This document shows positions 6,675 to 12,996 of a stretch of 12,996 nt of DNA, in pieces. A program made the translations under genes and the position numbers. Numbering within the stretch: the stretch's first letter is position 1; every line of letters starts with the position of its first letter. The notes under the pieces are model-generated. The model searched no databases and was not told where the DNA came from. It worked only from the letters and a program-made list of their open reading frames with translations. Source of the stretch: Euryarchaeota archaeon UBA36 (lineage in GTDB: Archaea > Thermoplasmatota > Poseidoniia > Poseidoniales > Thalassarchaeaceae). Where the stretch lies: the NCBI GenBank assembly GCA_002496485.1, contig DAJW01000116.1:2356-15351 (forward strand), read 5' to 3'.

Positions 6675-7655
6675 TTAGAAGTAGCTGGCAATAATGCCGA
6701 ATAAATCTCCAATTAATAATAGTGGTAGTATAGATAGAAATAGATAAACAATAAATGGATGTTTACTCGCTACCCATGCACTTTCAATTCCTTTAGATTT
6801 TAATAGATTCTTTTTTTCTTCAATTTCATCGAACATAGAATAATTGGTTTTTGGTAAAATTCTATTTATCTCCCTGATTTTATCTTTTTCTTCTAAAATT
6901 TCAGTGAGTATCCACACAGGTTTTGAACCAATCTCATCGATAGGAAGTTTTACTGAATGCCATGCCATGATTATATCGTTTCTAGACGAGATATTTCCTC
7001 TTTTGTAATTATAAAAAATTAGTACAGGTGGAGCTAGTAAGAAGACTAGGCCAGCCCAAACAAACATTACCAATGAAGGTGGTAAACGAAACAGAACTTC
7101 TTCGCCCAAAAATAGAGGTTCTGGAAGGAAATTCCATGAAGGAAAAGTAATAGTTAGCAATATCAATGCCTTAACATCTGCTCCACCTTGAATAATTTTT
7201 AATCTCCATGCAGAAAGATATAGAGAGATTATTAGCATAGACAAAATTAGAGTCCACCACAGGATTGTTTCTGGCGATTCCTCGCCCAGAATAAGAGAGA
7301 TGAAATCGGTATTTTGATTTTCAATAACCCCACCCACTAATCCGGTAAATCCAATTAGATATAGGAAGGCAATAGAGAATTCAACTTTCTTCCACTTTAG
7401 GATATTTTTCAGGTGTAGAGTTCCAAAAAATGGGATTGACCACATAGCTAATATTGCAGCAATCATATAATAATTTGATATTGATGTTTTAATTAAAATC
7501 ATTTCAAAGAATAATAAAAATACAAATAATATTGACCATTTCAACCAGTGGTTATCCGGAACCATTAGATTATCATAATCAGATTTTGCTGCAATTGCCA
7601 TACATATTATTAGAGCAGATACCCTAACTATTTCTATTATTGAAATTATTTCCAT
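6675..7655 (-). CDS. flaK: Preflagellin (prearchaellin) peptidase, A24 family
   Basis: Membrane aspartyl protease that removes the class III signal peptide from archaellins, and possibly pilins, before assembly. The 326 residues from ATG 7655 are strongly hydrophobic, with about seven or eight predicted membrane segments. The two catalytic sites are AAKSDYDNLMVPD, with Asp26, and GGADVKAL, with Asp160. In characterised FlaK/PibD the two Asp are some 60 residues apart; here they are 134 apart, with extra hydrophobic segments between, and the protein is near 100 residues longer than the usual 230. A charged cytoplasmic-looking stretch (about 217-297) precedes a last membrane helix (300-322). 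The frame is open to 7751, but that start would overlap flaJ by 85 bp and adds a Cys/Arg-rich tail foreign to the family, so 7655, 11 bp after the flaJ stop, is preferred. Last gene of the archaellum operon. Confidence 0.88.
   Translation of the reverse strand: MEIISIIEIVRVSALIICMAIAAKSDYDNLMVPDNHWLKWSILFVFLLFFEMILIKTSISNYYMIAAILAMWSIPFFGTLHLKNILKWKKVEFSIAFLYLIGFTGLVGGVIENQNTDFISLILGEESPETILWWTLILSMLIISLYLSAWRLKIIQGGADVKALILLTITFPSWNFLPEPLFLGEEVLFRLPPSLVMFVWAGLVFLLAPPVLIFYNYKRGNISSRNDIIMAWHSVKLPIDEIGSKPVWILTEILEEKDKIREINRILPKTNYSMFDEIEEKKNLLKSKGIESAWVASKHPFIVYLFLSILPLLLIGDLFGIIASYF
6809..6821 (+). terminator. Possible T-rich terminator for polC, inside flaK antisense
   Basis: TTCTTTTTTTCTT on the plus strand is the strongest T-tract after the polC stop, about 135 bp beyond it. 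Archaeal termination commonly uses T-rich stretches without a hairpin. Because polC and flaK have no bases between them, any polC terminator must lie within flaK. The tract also simply encodes Lys/Glu codons on the other strand, so this is weak. Confidence 0.2.
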
Positions 7656-7666
7656 AATTACATCCG

Positions 7667-9475
7667 TTAGCCTGCTCCGGTTGCCTGAAATAGTCCAACA
7701 GAAGTCTCTAGAACCCAAGCGGCACCAGCATTTGCCAGTCCTGCAACCCACATCATTTGTATCATTTGTCCCAATACTAACGAAGTACCGCCGCCCTTAA
7801 TTCTAGCAGTAATTAATCCAAGAACTACTATTGAAATTACTATCAATGCGGAACCAAGTATTTGGAAAATTTGTATGTTCTGTTCTACTCCACCGGTTTC
7901 TGATAAAACAGGTAGAGCCACGTCTACCCCGCCGGCAGCTGTTCCAACCTCTCCACCTGCATCGACTAATCCTTGAGCAACTTGAGCGATAGTTTCGCCA
8001 AGACCTGCAATGATAGATGTTGTAATGTTTAATGCAATAATCATTGCAATTAAAAGTCCATAGGAAACGCTTCTCATTACTCCCGCAGAGATTTGTCTTC
8101 TTTGCCTTAAACCCAATAGATTAGTAGTACTTTGAGAAACTAAATCTCCCACTAATCCGGCTTCTCCAGTAGATGCAGATCCTTCTATGAATACTCTTGT
8201 AAATCTAGAAACTAACATCGAATTATTATCAGCCGCAAACCAATCCCAAGAATAATCACTATCAATTCTCATAGAAAGACGTTTTTCTAAGTTTGAAATT
8301 GAATCATCTAATGCCCCGAAATCAATACCTGCTAATGCCTTGACCATAGCACTAGGTTCCTGAGCTCTAGCCTGTGCGGTTCCGCCGAAAGCTCGTATGA
8401 ATTCAGGGAATGCTTCATCTCTTCTTCTTACTCTAGATTCTTCCTGTGCTACTAGTAAGGCTGGTGCCATTAACGGAGTTGCCAAAGCGGCTAAGACTAG
8501 TATCCCAATAATATTCCAGTTATCAAATAGCCATGAAGATCCAATAAAGAGAAAAATTCCCAATAATATTAAGAGTTCAATTCCACCAAAAATACCAGCA
8601 AAAATCCATGCTCTTCGCATATCTACCGATTGAGTTGTGTTAAATCCATGTTTAGCGAATAAATCTTCATGTGGAATTACCAAGGTGAAAAGGTACCATG
8701 CACCAATTTGTAGTAGTGCAAAAAGGACTCCAGTCAATAAAACCCATCTAGACCTAATCATAATCTGGAATATATTGTCATCGGCTCCACCAGTTTGGAA
8801 AAGAATCAATTGGAGCCCAGCGACTACTAGTAAAAGAAGTCCGGTAGTAGTAAGAGAAACAAATGTCTCTCTAAGAGTGTCTAGTTGTTCTATTCTTGCA
8901 TCATAAATTGTATTGTAGTTCTGTTCGAATGTTTCATTCTCACTTTTAAAGAATTCACCAATTGGTTGACCGACTTCAACGGAGAAGGCCATTCGGTCTA
9001 AGAAATCACTCCAAATTGCTGAAGGGCTCTGTTTTCCTACAATTCTTGCTGCTTCTGGTAGGTTTGTATGCCATTTAGTAACTAATGTCTCAATTGCTTG
9101 AATTTCATAAGCTAAAGCTCCATAATCTCCCATTTCTTTCAACACATCGAACATTCCCTTTTCAGCGGATTCTCCCATAGATAATATTCCCATCCTAGTC
9201 ATGAACATATGCATATCCTGTTCAATTTCAATTGCTATTGCTGATGTCTGGGCGATTGGATAGGCGATAGTTGCACCAAATGCTAATAATCCGAATGAAA
9301 ACGTAATGAACAAGCCGCCTAATGTACCAATTATATCTACAACTGATGCCCAAACTAGACCACCCCCGGCTAATCCTACCAAGAAGGCAGGTAAGGAAAT
9401 AAACAAAAGATATCTTCCAAAAGGCATTCCAAGCCTAAGTAAGGCTATTTCCCAAGTACTTGCCTTATCTTCCAT
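7667..9475 (-). CDS. flaJ: Archaellum assembly platform protein FlaJ (ArlJ)
   Basis: Polytopic inner-membrane platform on which the FlaI ATPase works to insert and rotate the archaellum; related to TadB/TadC and type II secretion GspF. Its 602 residues fit the family. About nine membrane segments are visible near 22-42, 46-73, 208-226, 244-266, 289-312, 320-343, 466-492, 537-557 and 568-590. Two cytoplasmic T2SSF-like helical domains lie at about 80-205 and 345-465, each with acidic/basic amphipathic helices such as EESRVRRRDEAFPEFIRAFGG (345-365), the region expected to contact FlaI. A Gly-rich loop (about 495-530) faces outward. ATG 9475 follows the flaI stop by 12 bp and is preceded by GGTGGTG (9481-9487). 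flaK begins 11 bp after its stop. Confidence 0.96.
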   Translation of the reverse strand: MEDKASTWEIALLRLGMPFGRYLLFISLPAFLVGLAGGGLVWASVVDIIGTLGGLFITFSFGLLAFGATIAYPIAQTSAIAIEIEQDMHMFMTRMGILSMGESAEKGMFDVLKEMGDYGALAYEIQAIETLVTKWHTNLPEAARIVGKQSPSAIWSDFLDRMAFSVEVGQPIGEFFKSENETFEQNYNTIYDARIEQLDTLRETFVSLTTTGLLLLVVAGLQLILFQTGGADDNIFQIMIRSRWVLLTGVLFALLQIGAWYLFTLVIPHEDLFAKHGFNTTQSVDMRRAWIFAGIFGGIELLILLGIFLFIGSSWLFDNWNIIGILVLAALATPLMAPALLVAQEESRVRRRDEAFPEFIRAFGGTAQARAQEPSAMVKALAGIDFGALDDSISNLEKRLSMRIDSDYSWDWFAADNNSMLVSRFTRVFIEGSASTGEAGLVGDLVSQSTTNLLGLRQRRQISAGVMRSVSYGLLIAMIIALNITTSIIAGLGETIAQVAQGLVDAGGEVGTAAGGVDVALPVLSETGGVEQNIQIFQILGSALIVISIVVLGLITARIKGGGTSLVLGQMIQMMWVAGLANAGAAWVLETSVGLFQATGAG

Positions 9476-9487
9476 ACCAACACCACC

Positions 9488-11236
9488 CTATTGTTGGTTG
9501 ACTCCTGTCCAAGTCTCAAGCGCACTGGCAAATCTGTCCCATCCTTCTTTATAGTAGATATCTAATAAATCAAAAACATCATCGTAGTGAGTAAGATCTC
9601 TATCACACATCCTTTGAATAGCGGTAGTTCTTCTCTCTAATTCATCGTAAATATCTCTTTTACTCCTAAATCCCATTCTTGGAGCGATTTTATTTTCCAA
9701 CATATCAGACTGAAACATTCCTCTAAAATACATGACATCAGAAACTGGATCCCACTCAAACATATTTCTTGTAAGAATTCCATCTGCAGTTTTATTGTAT
9801 CCAATTACCTCACTAACTCCAGTAATTCTTCTTGCGATTCCTCCACCTGGGGCCTCAACAACTTCTTGGAAAATTGCGAAATTTAGATTATCGAAGAACC
9901 TGGCAGGAACATTGATTGGATCACCCGTGAATCTTTGAATTAATTTCACAATATTAGAAGCGTGGAAAGTCCCTACGACAGGGTGACCAGTTTGCATTGC
10001 TTGAAATGCTATTGCACCTTCTACGCCTCTAATTTCTCCAATAATGATATATCGTGGTCTTGATCTAAGTGCAGCTTTCAATAAATCGAACATTTCAACA
10101 CGAGAGTCTTCATTTTTTGATTCTCTAGTAATCAGTCGCTGCCAGATTGTGTGTGAAACCTTTACTTCAGGCGTATCTTCTGCAGTATAAATCTTCACGT
10201 TATGATCGATGAATGGTAATACAGCATTAAGTGTAGTAGTTTTACCAGATGCTGTCTCTCCAGAAACTAGCATTGACATTCCACTTTCTAAGCCCAGCCA
10301 AATATACGCTGCCATTTGAGCCGAAAGTGTCTTCCATTTGATAAGTTGTATTATAGAAATTGTCTCCTCTGCGAATTTTCTTATTGTAAATGATGCTCCT
10401 TGAATAGATACATCATCGCTGTAAATGATATTTATTCTAGATCCATCTAATAATGCTCCATCAATAATTGGTTTGCTGTCTGAAACCGGCCTTCCTATTC
10501 TTTCAGACATTGATCTTAGATACTTGCCTAAAACTTCCTGATCCCTAAACTGAATATTTGATGTCAGCATTGGGAATACCTTGTGATCCATATTTATCTT
10601 TTCTAAACCAATTGAGTGGATATCTTCAAGCATCTCATCAGCGAGTAAGGTTTCCAAAGGTCCATTGTTTACTAGATCTCTTACTACTACATATTTCAAT
10701 CGACTTAGCTGATCTTCAGTAACTTTGATTGGAGCTTCTCCGAATCCCAATAACTGTCTAGTTTGATCTACTACAGGATTTGAAAATAATGTCGTAGTTG
10801 TTGTAGTCATTTCATCCATCATTTCATGAATCATGCTGATGAATTCTTCATCATTATCGAATCTTTCTTTTTGTGGTGCATCTCTAAGTAGGCGTTCAAC
10901 AATTAAGTCTCTAATCTCTTCTTCTTCGGAATCTATAGTCGGTTCTAATCCAAACCAATAAGTATTTCCAGCGCCATCAGCACCTTCAGGTGGAGCATAA
11001 ACATGGGCAAAGCATGGTGGTTTTGTAGCATAAATTAGATTTCTGGGGGATACACTTCTAGCGTCTCGATCTAATGGGCCATAGTATATCGGCCTAGACC
11101 CGTGTTCTGATTCAAATTGTTCAACCCACTCCCTAATATGAGGATATTCTGCCATGAGTCCACCCAAGTCCCCAGGCTGAACTGTGAATTCTGGTTCCTT
11201 ATTTTCTCCATCTCGAGATTCTTGTTCTGTTACCAT
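9488..11236 (-). CDS. flaI: Archaellum motor ATPase FlaI (ArlI)
   Basis: Hexameric cytoplasmic secretion ATPase that powers both archaellum assembly and rotation, working with FlaH and FlaJ. The 582 residues fit the family. Walker A is GETASGKT (326-333); the Asp box is TAEDTPEV (351-358); Walker B is RYIIIGEIRG (395-404) with Glu401; the His box is GHPVVGTFHA (417-426). All core motifs are intact. The N-terminal domain (1 to about 240) includes an acidic segment (102-141) and a run of six Thr (144-149) that looks like a linker. ATG 11236 is preceded by GTGAGG (11244-11249 on the minus strand), which overlaps the flaH stop, so FlaI translation is probably coupled to FlaH. flaJ follows after 12 bp. 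Confidence 0.98.
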   Translation of the reverse strand: MVTEQESRDGENKEPEFTVQPGDLGGLMAEYPHIREWVEQFESEHGSRPIYYGPLDRDARSVSPRNLIYATKPPCFAHVYAPPEGADGAGNTYWFGLEPTIDSEEEEIRDLIVERLLRDAPQKERFDNDEEFISMIHEMMDEMTTTTTTLFSNPVVDQTRQLLGFGEAPIKVTEDQLSRLKYVVVRDLVNNGPLETLLADEMLEDIHSIGLEKINMDHKVFPMLTSNIQFRDQEVLGKYLRSMSERIGRPVSDSKPIIDGALLDGSRINIIYSDDVSIQGASFTIRKFAEETISIIQLIKWKTLSAQMAAYIWLGLESGMSMLVSGETASGKTTTLNAVLPFIDHNVKIYTAEDTPEVKVSHTIWQRLITRESKNEDSRVEMFDLLKAALRSRPRYIIIGEIRGVEGAIAFQAMQTGHPVVGTFHASNIVKLIQRFTGDPINVPARFFDNLNFAIFQEVVEAPGGGIARRITGVSEVIGYNKTADGILTRNMFEWDPVSDVMYFRGMFQSDMLENKIAPRMGFRSKRDIYDELERRTTAIQRMCDRDLTHYDDVFDLLDIYYKEGWDRFASALETWTGVNQQ

Positions 11237-11245
11237 AAAAAAACC

Positions 11246-11944
11246 TCACGCTACCGCCGTAATATCCACAATAAAGCCCATCTCAGGCATAACCTTCCAT
11301 CCAATTCTTTCCGTAACGGGTCCAGCTGCTCTAAGAAATCTAGTTACGCAAACAGTTCTAATTTGTTGACCGCCAATTACTGCAGTCTCCATGTCTAATA
11401 CAACTTCAGCAGTATTTCTGAGTTCTCTAAGTAGATTGGAGTCAACTTCTTCGGGATCTATTGTTAAAAAAAGAGTTCTACCCTCAGAAACATATCTTCT
11501 AAGCTTTGAGATTAGCTTAGTTGGAGTTATTTCTTCTGGGAATAATTTTGATGCGCGGTCAATGATTACTACCTCTGCATCTTTAAGTGCGTGATTTTCG
11601 ATTAGATGTAATAGATTCACGTCTTCATCAACTTCTTCTGCAATCACTCCAAAACTGGACATAAGTAGAAAATTTCCATCATCTATCACTTTATCCATGA
11701 AATATCCTATACTAGCAACTTGTTCTAACCAGCCTCTAGTAGTTAATTCGTTTGTTACCATTGCTACCCTAACATCATTAGCCGTCATTCCAAAAGACAT
11801 TCGTTGCCCCATGATACTCTTGCCTGTCCCTATGCCTCCACATACAAGCACTATGCTCCTATTGGGGATTGCAGTGCCCATACTTTGGGCAAGACTGTCT
11901 TGAATCACTCCAAATTCAAAATTATCAGTATTATTCTGTGACAA
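11246..11944 (-). CDS. flaH: Archaellum ATP-binding protein FlaH (ArlH), TTG start
   Basis: RecA/KaiC-like protein that forms a ring with FlaI at the base of the archaellum motor and binds ATP as a regulatory or assembly switch. In the 232 residues, Walker A is GGIGTGKS (36-43) after a hydrophobic strand (SIVLVC), and Walker B is the AEVVIIDRAS strand with Asp129. IPNRSIVLV matches the family's IPYGS-type strand before Walker A, leaving a normal short N-terminus. The start is TTG at 11942-11944, chosen because GGAGG lies 9 nt upstream and because the next ATG (codon 22) would remove conserved N-terminal sequence; GTG at codon 13 is a weaker option. It overlaps the end of flaG by 14 bp in a different frame, and flaI starts 9 bp after its stop. 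Confidence 0.96.
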   Translation of the reverse strand: MSQNNTDNFEFGVIQDSLAQSMGTAIPNRSIVLVCGGIGTGKSIMGQRMSFGMTANDVRVAMVTNELTTRGWLEQVASIGYFMDKVIDDGNFLLMSSFGVIAEEVDEDVNLLHLIENHALKDAEVVIIDRASKLFPEEITPTKLISKLRRYVSEGRTLFLTIDPEEVDSNLLRELRNTAEVVLDMETAVIGGQQIRTVCVTRFLRAAGPVTERIGWKVMPEMGFIVDITAVA

Positions 11945-12419
11945 GTCTGACTTCCTCCGATACAGTGTTGGCTCCTGAGTAACCCGTCGAAGTAGATACT
12001 ACAGTTATGGTAATTTTGACTTCATTTTCACTTTGTGAGCCTGGAAATGACAGGGTATCTGTAGTATCATCGACTGAAAATTGTACTATTGAGCCTGGTG
12101 TCCATGATGTAGAACCATCTGCGACTTGAACAGATAAAGAAAGTGAATTAATGAAAATTCCTACATTATTCAAATCTAAGAAAGTTTCTCCCGAATTCTG
12201 TAAATAAATTATTGCAGTTTTTTCTGTATCATCCCATCCAATGTTAGTAGGATCATTAACTAGTGAAACTTTAGTTCTAGCATCTTCAAGTCCTTCTTTA
12301 CTTCGATCATCAATTGCATCACTCATATCATCCCATGATTCCAGCAAAACTCCTGAAACTAGTCCCGCTACTATCAATCCTGCACACAGAAGTACTATTT
12401 CTGATGGTCCACTAGCCAT
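11931..12419 (-). CDS. flaG: Archaellum stator-type protein FlaG (ArlG)
   Basis: Small envelope-facing protein that, with FlaF, anchors the rotating motor to the cell envelope or S-layer. In the 162 residues, MASGPSEIVLLCAGLIVAGLVSGVLL is the class III signal-like N-terminal membrane helix typical of FlaG (about 5-27), followed by an amphipathic stretch. TKVSLVNDP (49-57) and the strand TAIIYLQNSGETFLDLNNVGIFI fit FlaG's first beta strands. The remainder is Ser/Thr-rich beta-sandwich. ATG 12419 follows the flaF stop by 9 bp. GAGGTG (12425-12430) overlaps that stop codon and serves as Shine-Dalgarno. FlaF and FlaG are related and could be swapped in name, but the order F-G-H-I-J and the N-terminus favour FlaG. 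Confidence 0.87.
   Translation of the reverse strand: MASGPSEIVLLCAGLIVAGLVSGVLLESWDDMSDAIDDRSKEGLEDARTKVSLVNDPTNIGWDDTEKTAIIYLQNSGETFLDLNNVGIFINSLSLSVQVADGSTSWTPGSIVQFSVDDTTDTLSFPGSQSENEVKITITVVSTSTGYSGANTVSEEVRLVTE
11954..11958 (-). promoter_or_regulatory. Shine-Dalgarno of flaH, deciding the TTG start
   Basis: The minus strand reads GGAGG followed by 9 nt and then TTG. This matches the archaeal 16S rRNA 3' end and lies inside flaG, whose reading frame ends 14 bp into flaH. It is the main support for a non-ATG start. Confidence 0.7.
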
Positions 12420-12428
12420 TTGTACACC

Positions 12429-12996
12429 TCATGAGTTCACATCCGCAAAAGAATTATGATCGTATATGGATAAAAAGGCTCTATTTGGGTTTCCAGTAAC
12501 AGAAAATCCATGAGCTGTATTGTCAAGAGGGAAAGGGTCTGTAGTAAATTGCTCACCGGGAAAAAAATAGTTATTTCCACCGGAATAATGAGAATCAAAG
12601 GAAAAAGGAATTCCCATTGATTTTGATGAGGTTTCAGATAAGATAATCCATATATCTGAAATCAGTACATTTTCTGAGCCCATATTTTTTATTGTAATTA
12701 CAATTTGTTCATGTAGAGAATCTACAGTTCCTACTGCATCAGCATTACCACAACCTGCTATTGTGAATTGATCCCCTATTTCATATCCTGAGCCTATCTG
12801 TTCAACCGTAATTGAGTCTACAGCATTGGAGTCTTCTGTCACTGAGACCACTAATCCAGTTCCATCCCCTGTTGTTGTAGTGGTACATCCTCCGCCTGTG
12901 GAATATCCCGTACCTCCTGAAAACACAGAGACAGAATTTACAGGCCCTGGAGATTGAACAGAATCAGTAAAAGAAATTATATCTACTTTAGGATCA
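12429..12996 (-). CDS. flaF: FlaF-like archaellum stator protein with GSGY repeat insertion, 5' end off the window
   Basis: The frame is open to the right edge; 188 C-terminal residues are visible and the start, with the expected membrane helix, lies outside. The part from fragment residue about 93 to the end reads as a FlaF/FlaG-type beta-sandwich: EQIVITIKNMGSENVLISDIWIIL, then FPGEQFT and an AFLSIYDHNS strand. Fragment residues 1-18 (DPKVDIISFTDSVQSPGP) look like its first strand. Between them lie about 73 residues of two 40-residue-period repeats containing GGTGYSTGG and GSGYEIGDQ, with a run of five Thr and two Cys in the span. In archaella, FlaF sits outside the membrane and contacts the S-layer, so the insert should be exposed. 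Position directly upstream of flaG supports FlaF; homology from sequence alone is moderate. A GTG at 12926 falls inside the repeat and is not a believable start. Confidence 0.7.
   Translation of the reverse strand, partial: DPKVDIISFTDSVQSPGPVNSVSVFSGGTGYSTGGGCTTTTTGDGTGLVVSVTEDSNAVDSITVEQIGSGYEIGDQFTIAGCGNADAVGTVDSLHEQIVITIKNMGSENVLISDIWIILSETSSKSMGIPFSFDSHYSGGNNYFFPGEQFTTDPFPLDNTAHGFSVTGNPNRAFLSIYDHNSFADVNS
12723..12941 (-). repeat. Two-unit GSGY protein repeat inside flaF
   Basis: Unit 1 starts VNSVSV (12924-12941) and unit 2 starts VDSITV (12804-12821), exactly 120 bp or 40 codons apart. Each is followed by a GxGYxxG motif: GGTGYSTGG in unit 1 and IGSGYEIGD in unit 2. Unit 1 then runs through Thr-rich and GDGTG residues to a closing beta strand; unit 2 ends near AVGTV. 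I recall the same GSGY beta-repeat from marine phage structural proteins and bacterial surface proteins. Confidence 0.7.

Noticed and set aside
6675..7751. Starting flaK at 7751
   Set aside because: It would overlap flaJ by 85 bp and add a Cys/Arg-rich tail with no family resemblance. ATG 7655 sits 11 bp after the flaJ stop and begins directly at the first membrane segment.
12429..12926. Treating GTG 12926 as the start of the flaF-like gene
   Set aside because: The frame stays open to the window edge, and the GTG lies within the first strand of repeat unit 1, with no membrane helix after it. The gene is better described as partial.
1..12996. CRISPR arrays, insertion sequences, tRNA or rRNA genes
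   Set aside because: Gaps between genes are at most 66 bp (about 130 bp if the shorter pyrE start is used), none contains regularly spaced repeats, cloverleaf-like sequence or terminal inverted repeats, and no transposase or integrase was found.

Overview
The window looks archaeal, and within the archaea euryarchaeal. It carries the large subunit of the archaea-specific DNA polymerase D (polC/DP2), a run of archaellum (archaeal flagellum) genes flaF-flaG-flaH-flaI-flaJ-flaK, Shine-Dalgarno sites of the GGAGGTGAT type between tightly packed genes, and an apparently leaderless AT-rich archaeal promoter. The DNA is AT-rich by eye. Low GC, compact packing and a GSGY-type surface repeat familiar to me from marine phages and bacteria make a planktonic marine lineage (Poseidoniia/Marine Group II or III-like) my best guess. 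That assignment is recollection, not proof.

Left block (1-2756, all minus strand): pyrE, csaA, a cyclophilin-type peptidyl-prolyl isomerase, and a class II fumarase cut by the left edge. pyrE and csaA are 4 bp apart and surely co-transcribed. The cyclophilin and fumarase genes follow after short gaps. The first gap holds a 9-bp inverted repeat. The second holds a TATA-like element and tandem copies of a palindromic 9-mer. The fumarase carries an in-frame N-terminal ribbon-helix-helix (RHH) DNA-binding domain, about 69 residues longer than E. coli FumC, and no start codon lies between the two domains that could yield fumarase alone.

Middle (2823-6674, plus strand): polC, complete and without an intein, divergent from pyrE across a short shared promoter region and convergent with flaK. 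The polC and flaK stop codons abut with no bases between them.

Right block (6675-12996, minus strand): an archaellum operon read from the right edge as flaF (5' end off the window), flaG, flaH, flaI, flaJ, flaK. Gaps are 9-12 bp, or a 14-bp overlap for flaG/flaH. FlaF and FlaG are envelope-facing stator-type proteins, FlaH and FlaI are the ATPase pair, FlaJ is the membrane platform, and FlaK is the peptidase that matures archaellins. Placing flaK last in the operon gives one transcript for motor and processing enzyme. The filament genes and flaCDE, if present, would lie beyond the right edge.

The two most unusual signals are the RHH-fumarase fusion with a tandem operator-like sequence just upstream of it, and a FlaF-like protein whose beta-sandwich appears to carry an inserted two-unit, 40-residue GSGY repeat resembling phage tail/adhesin repeats.
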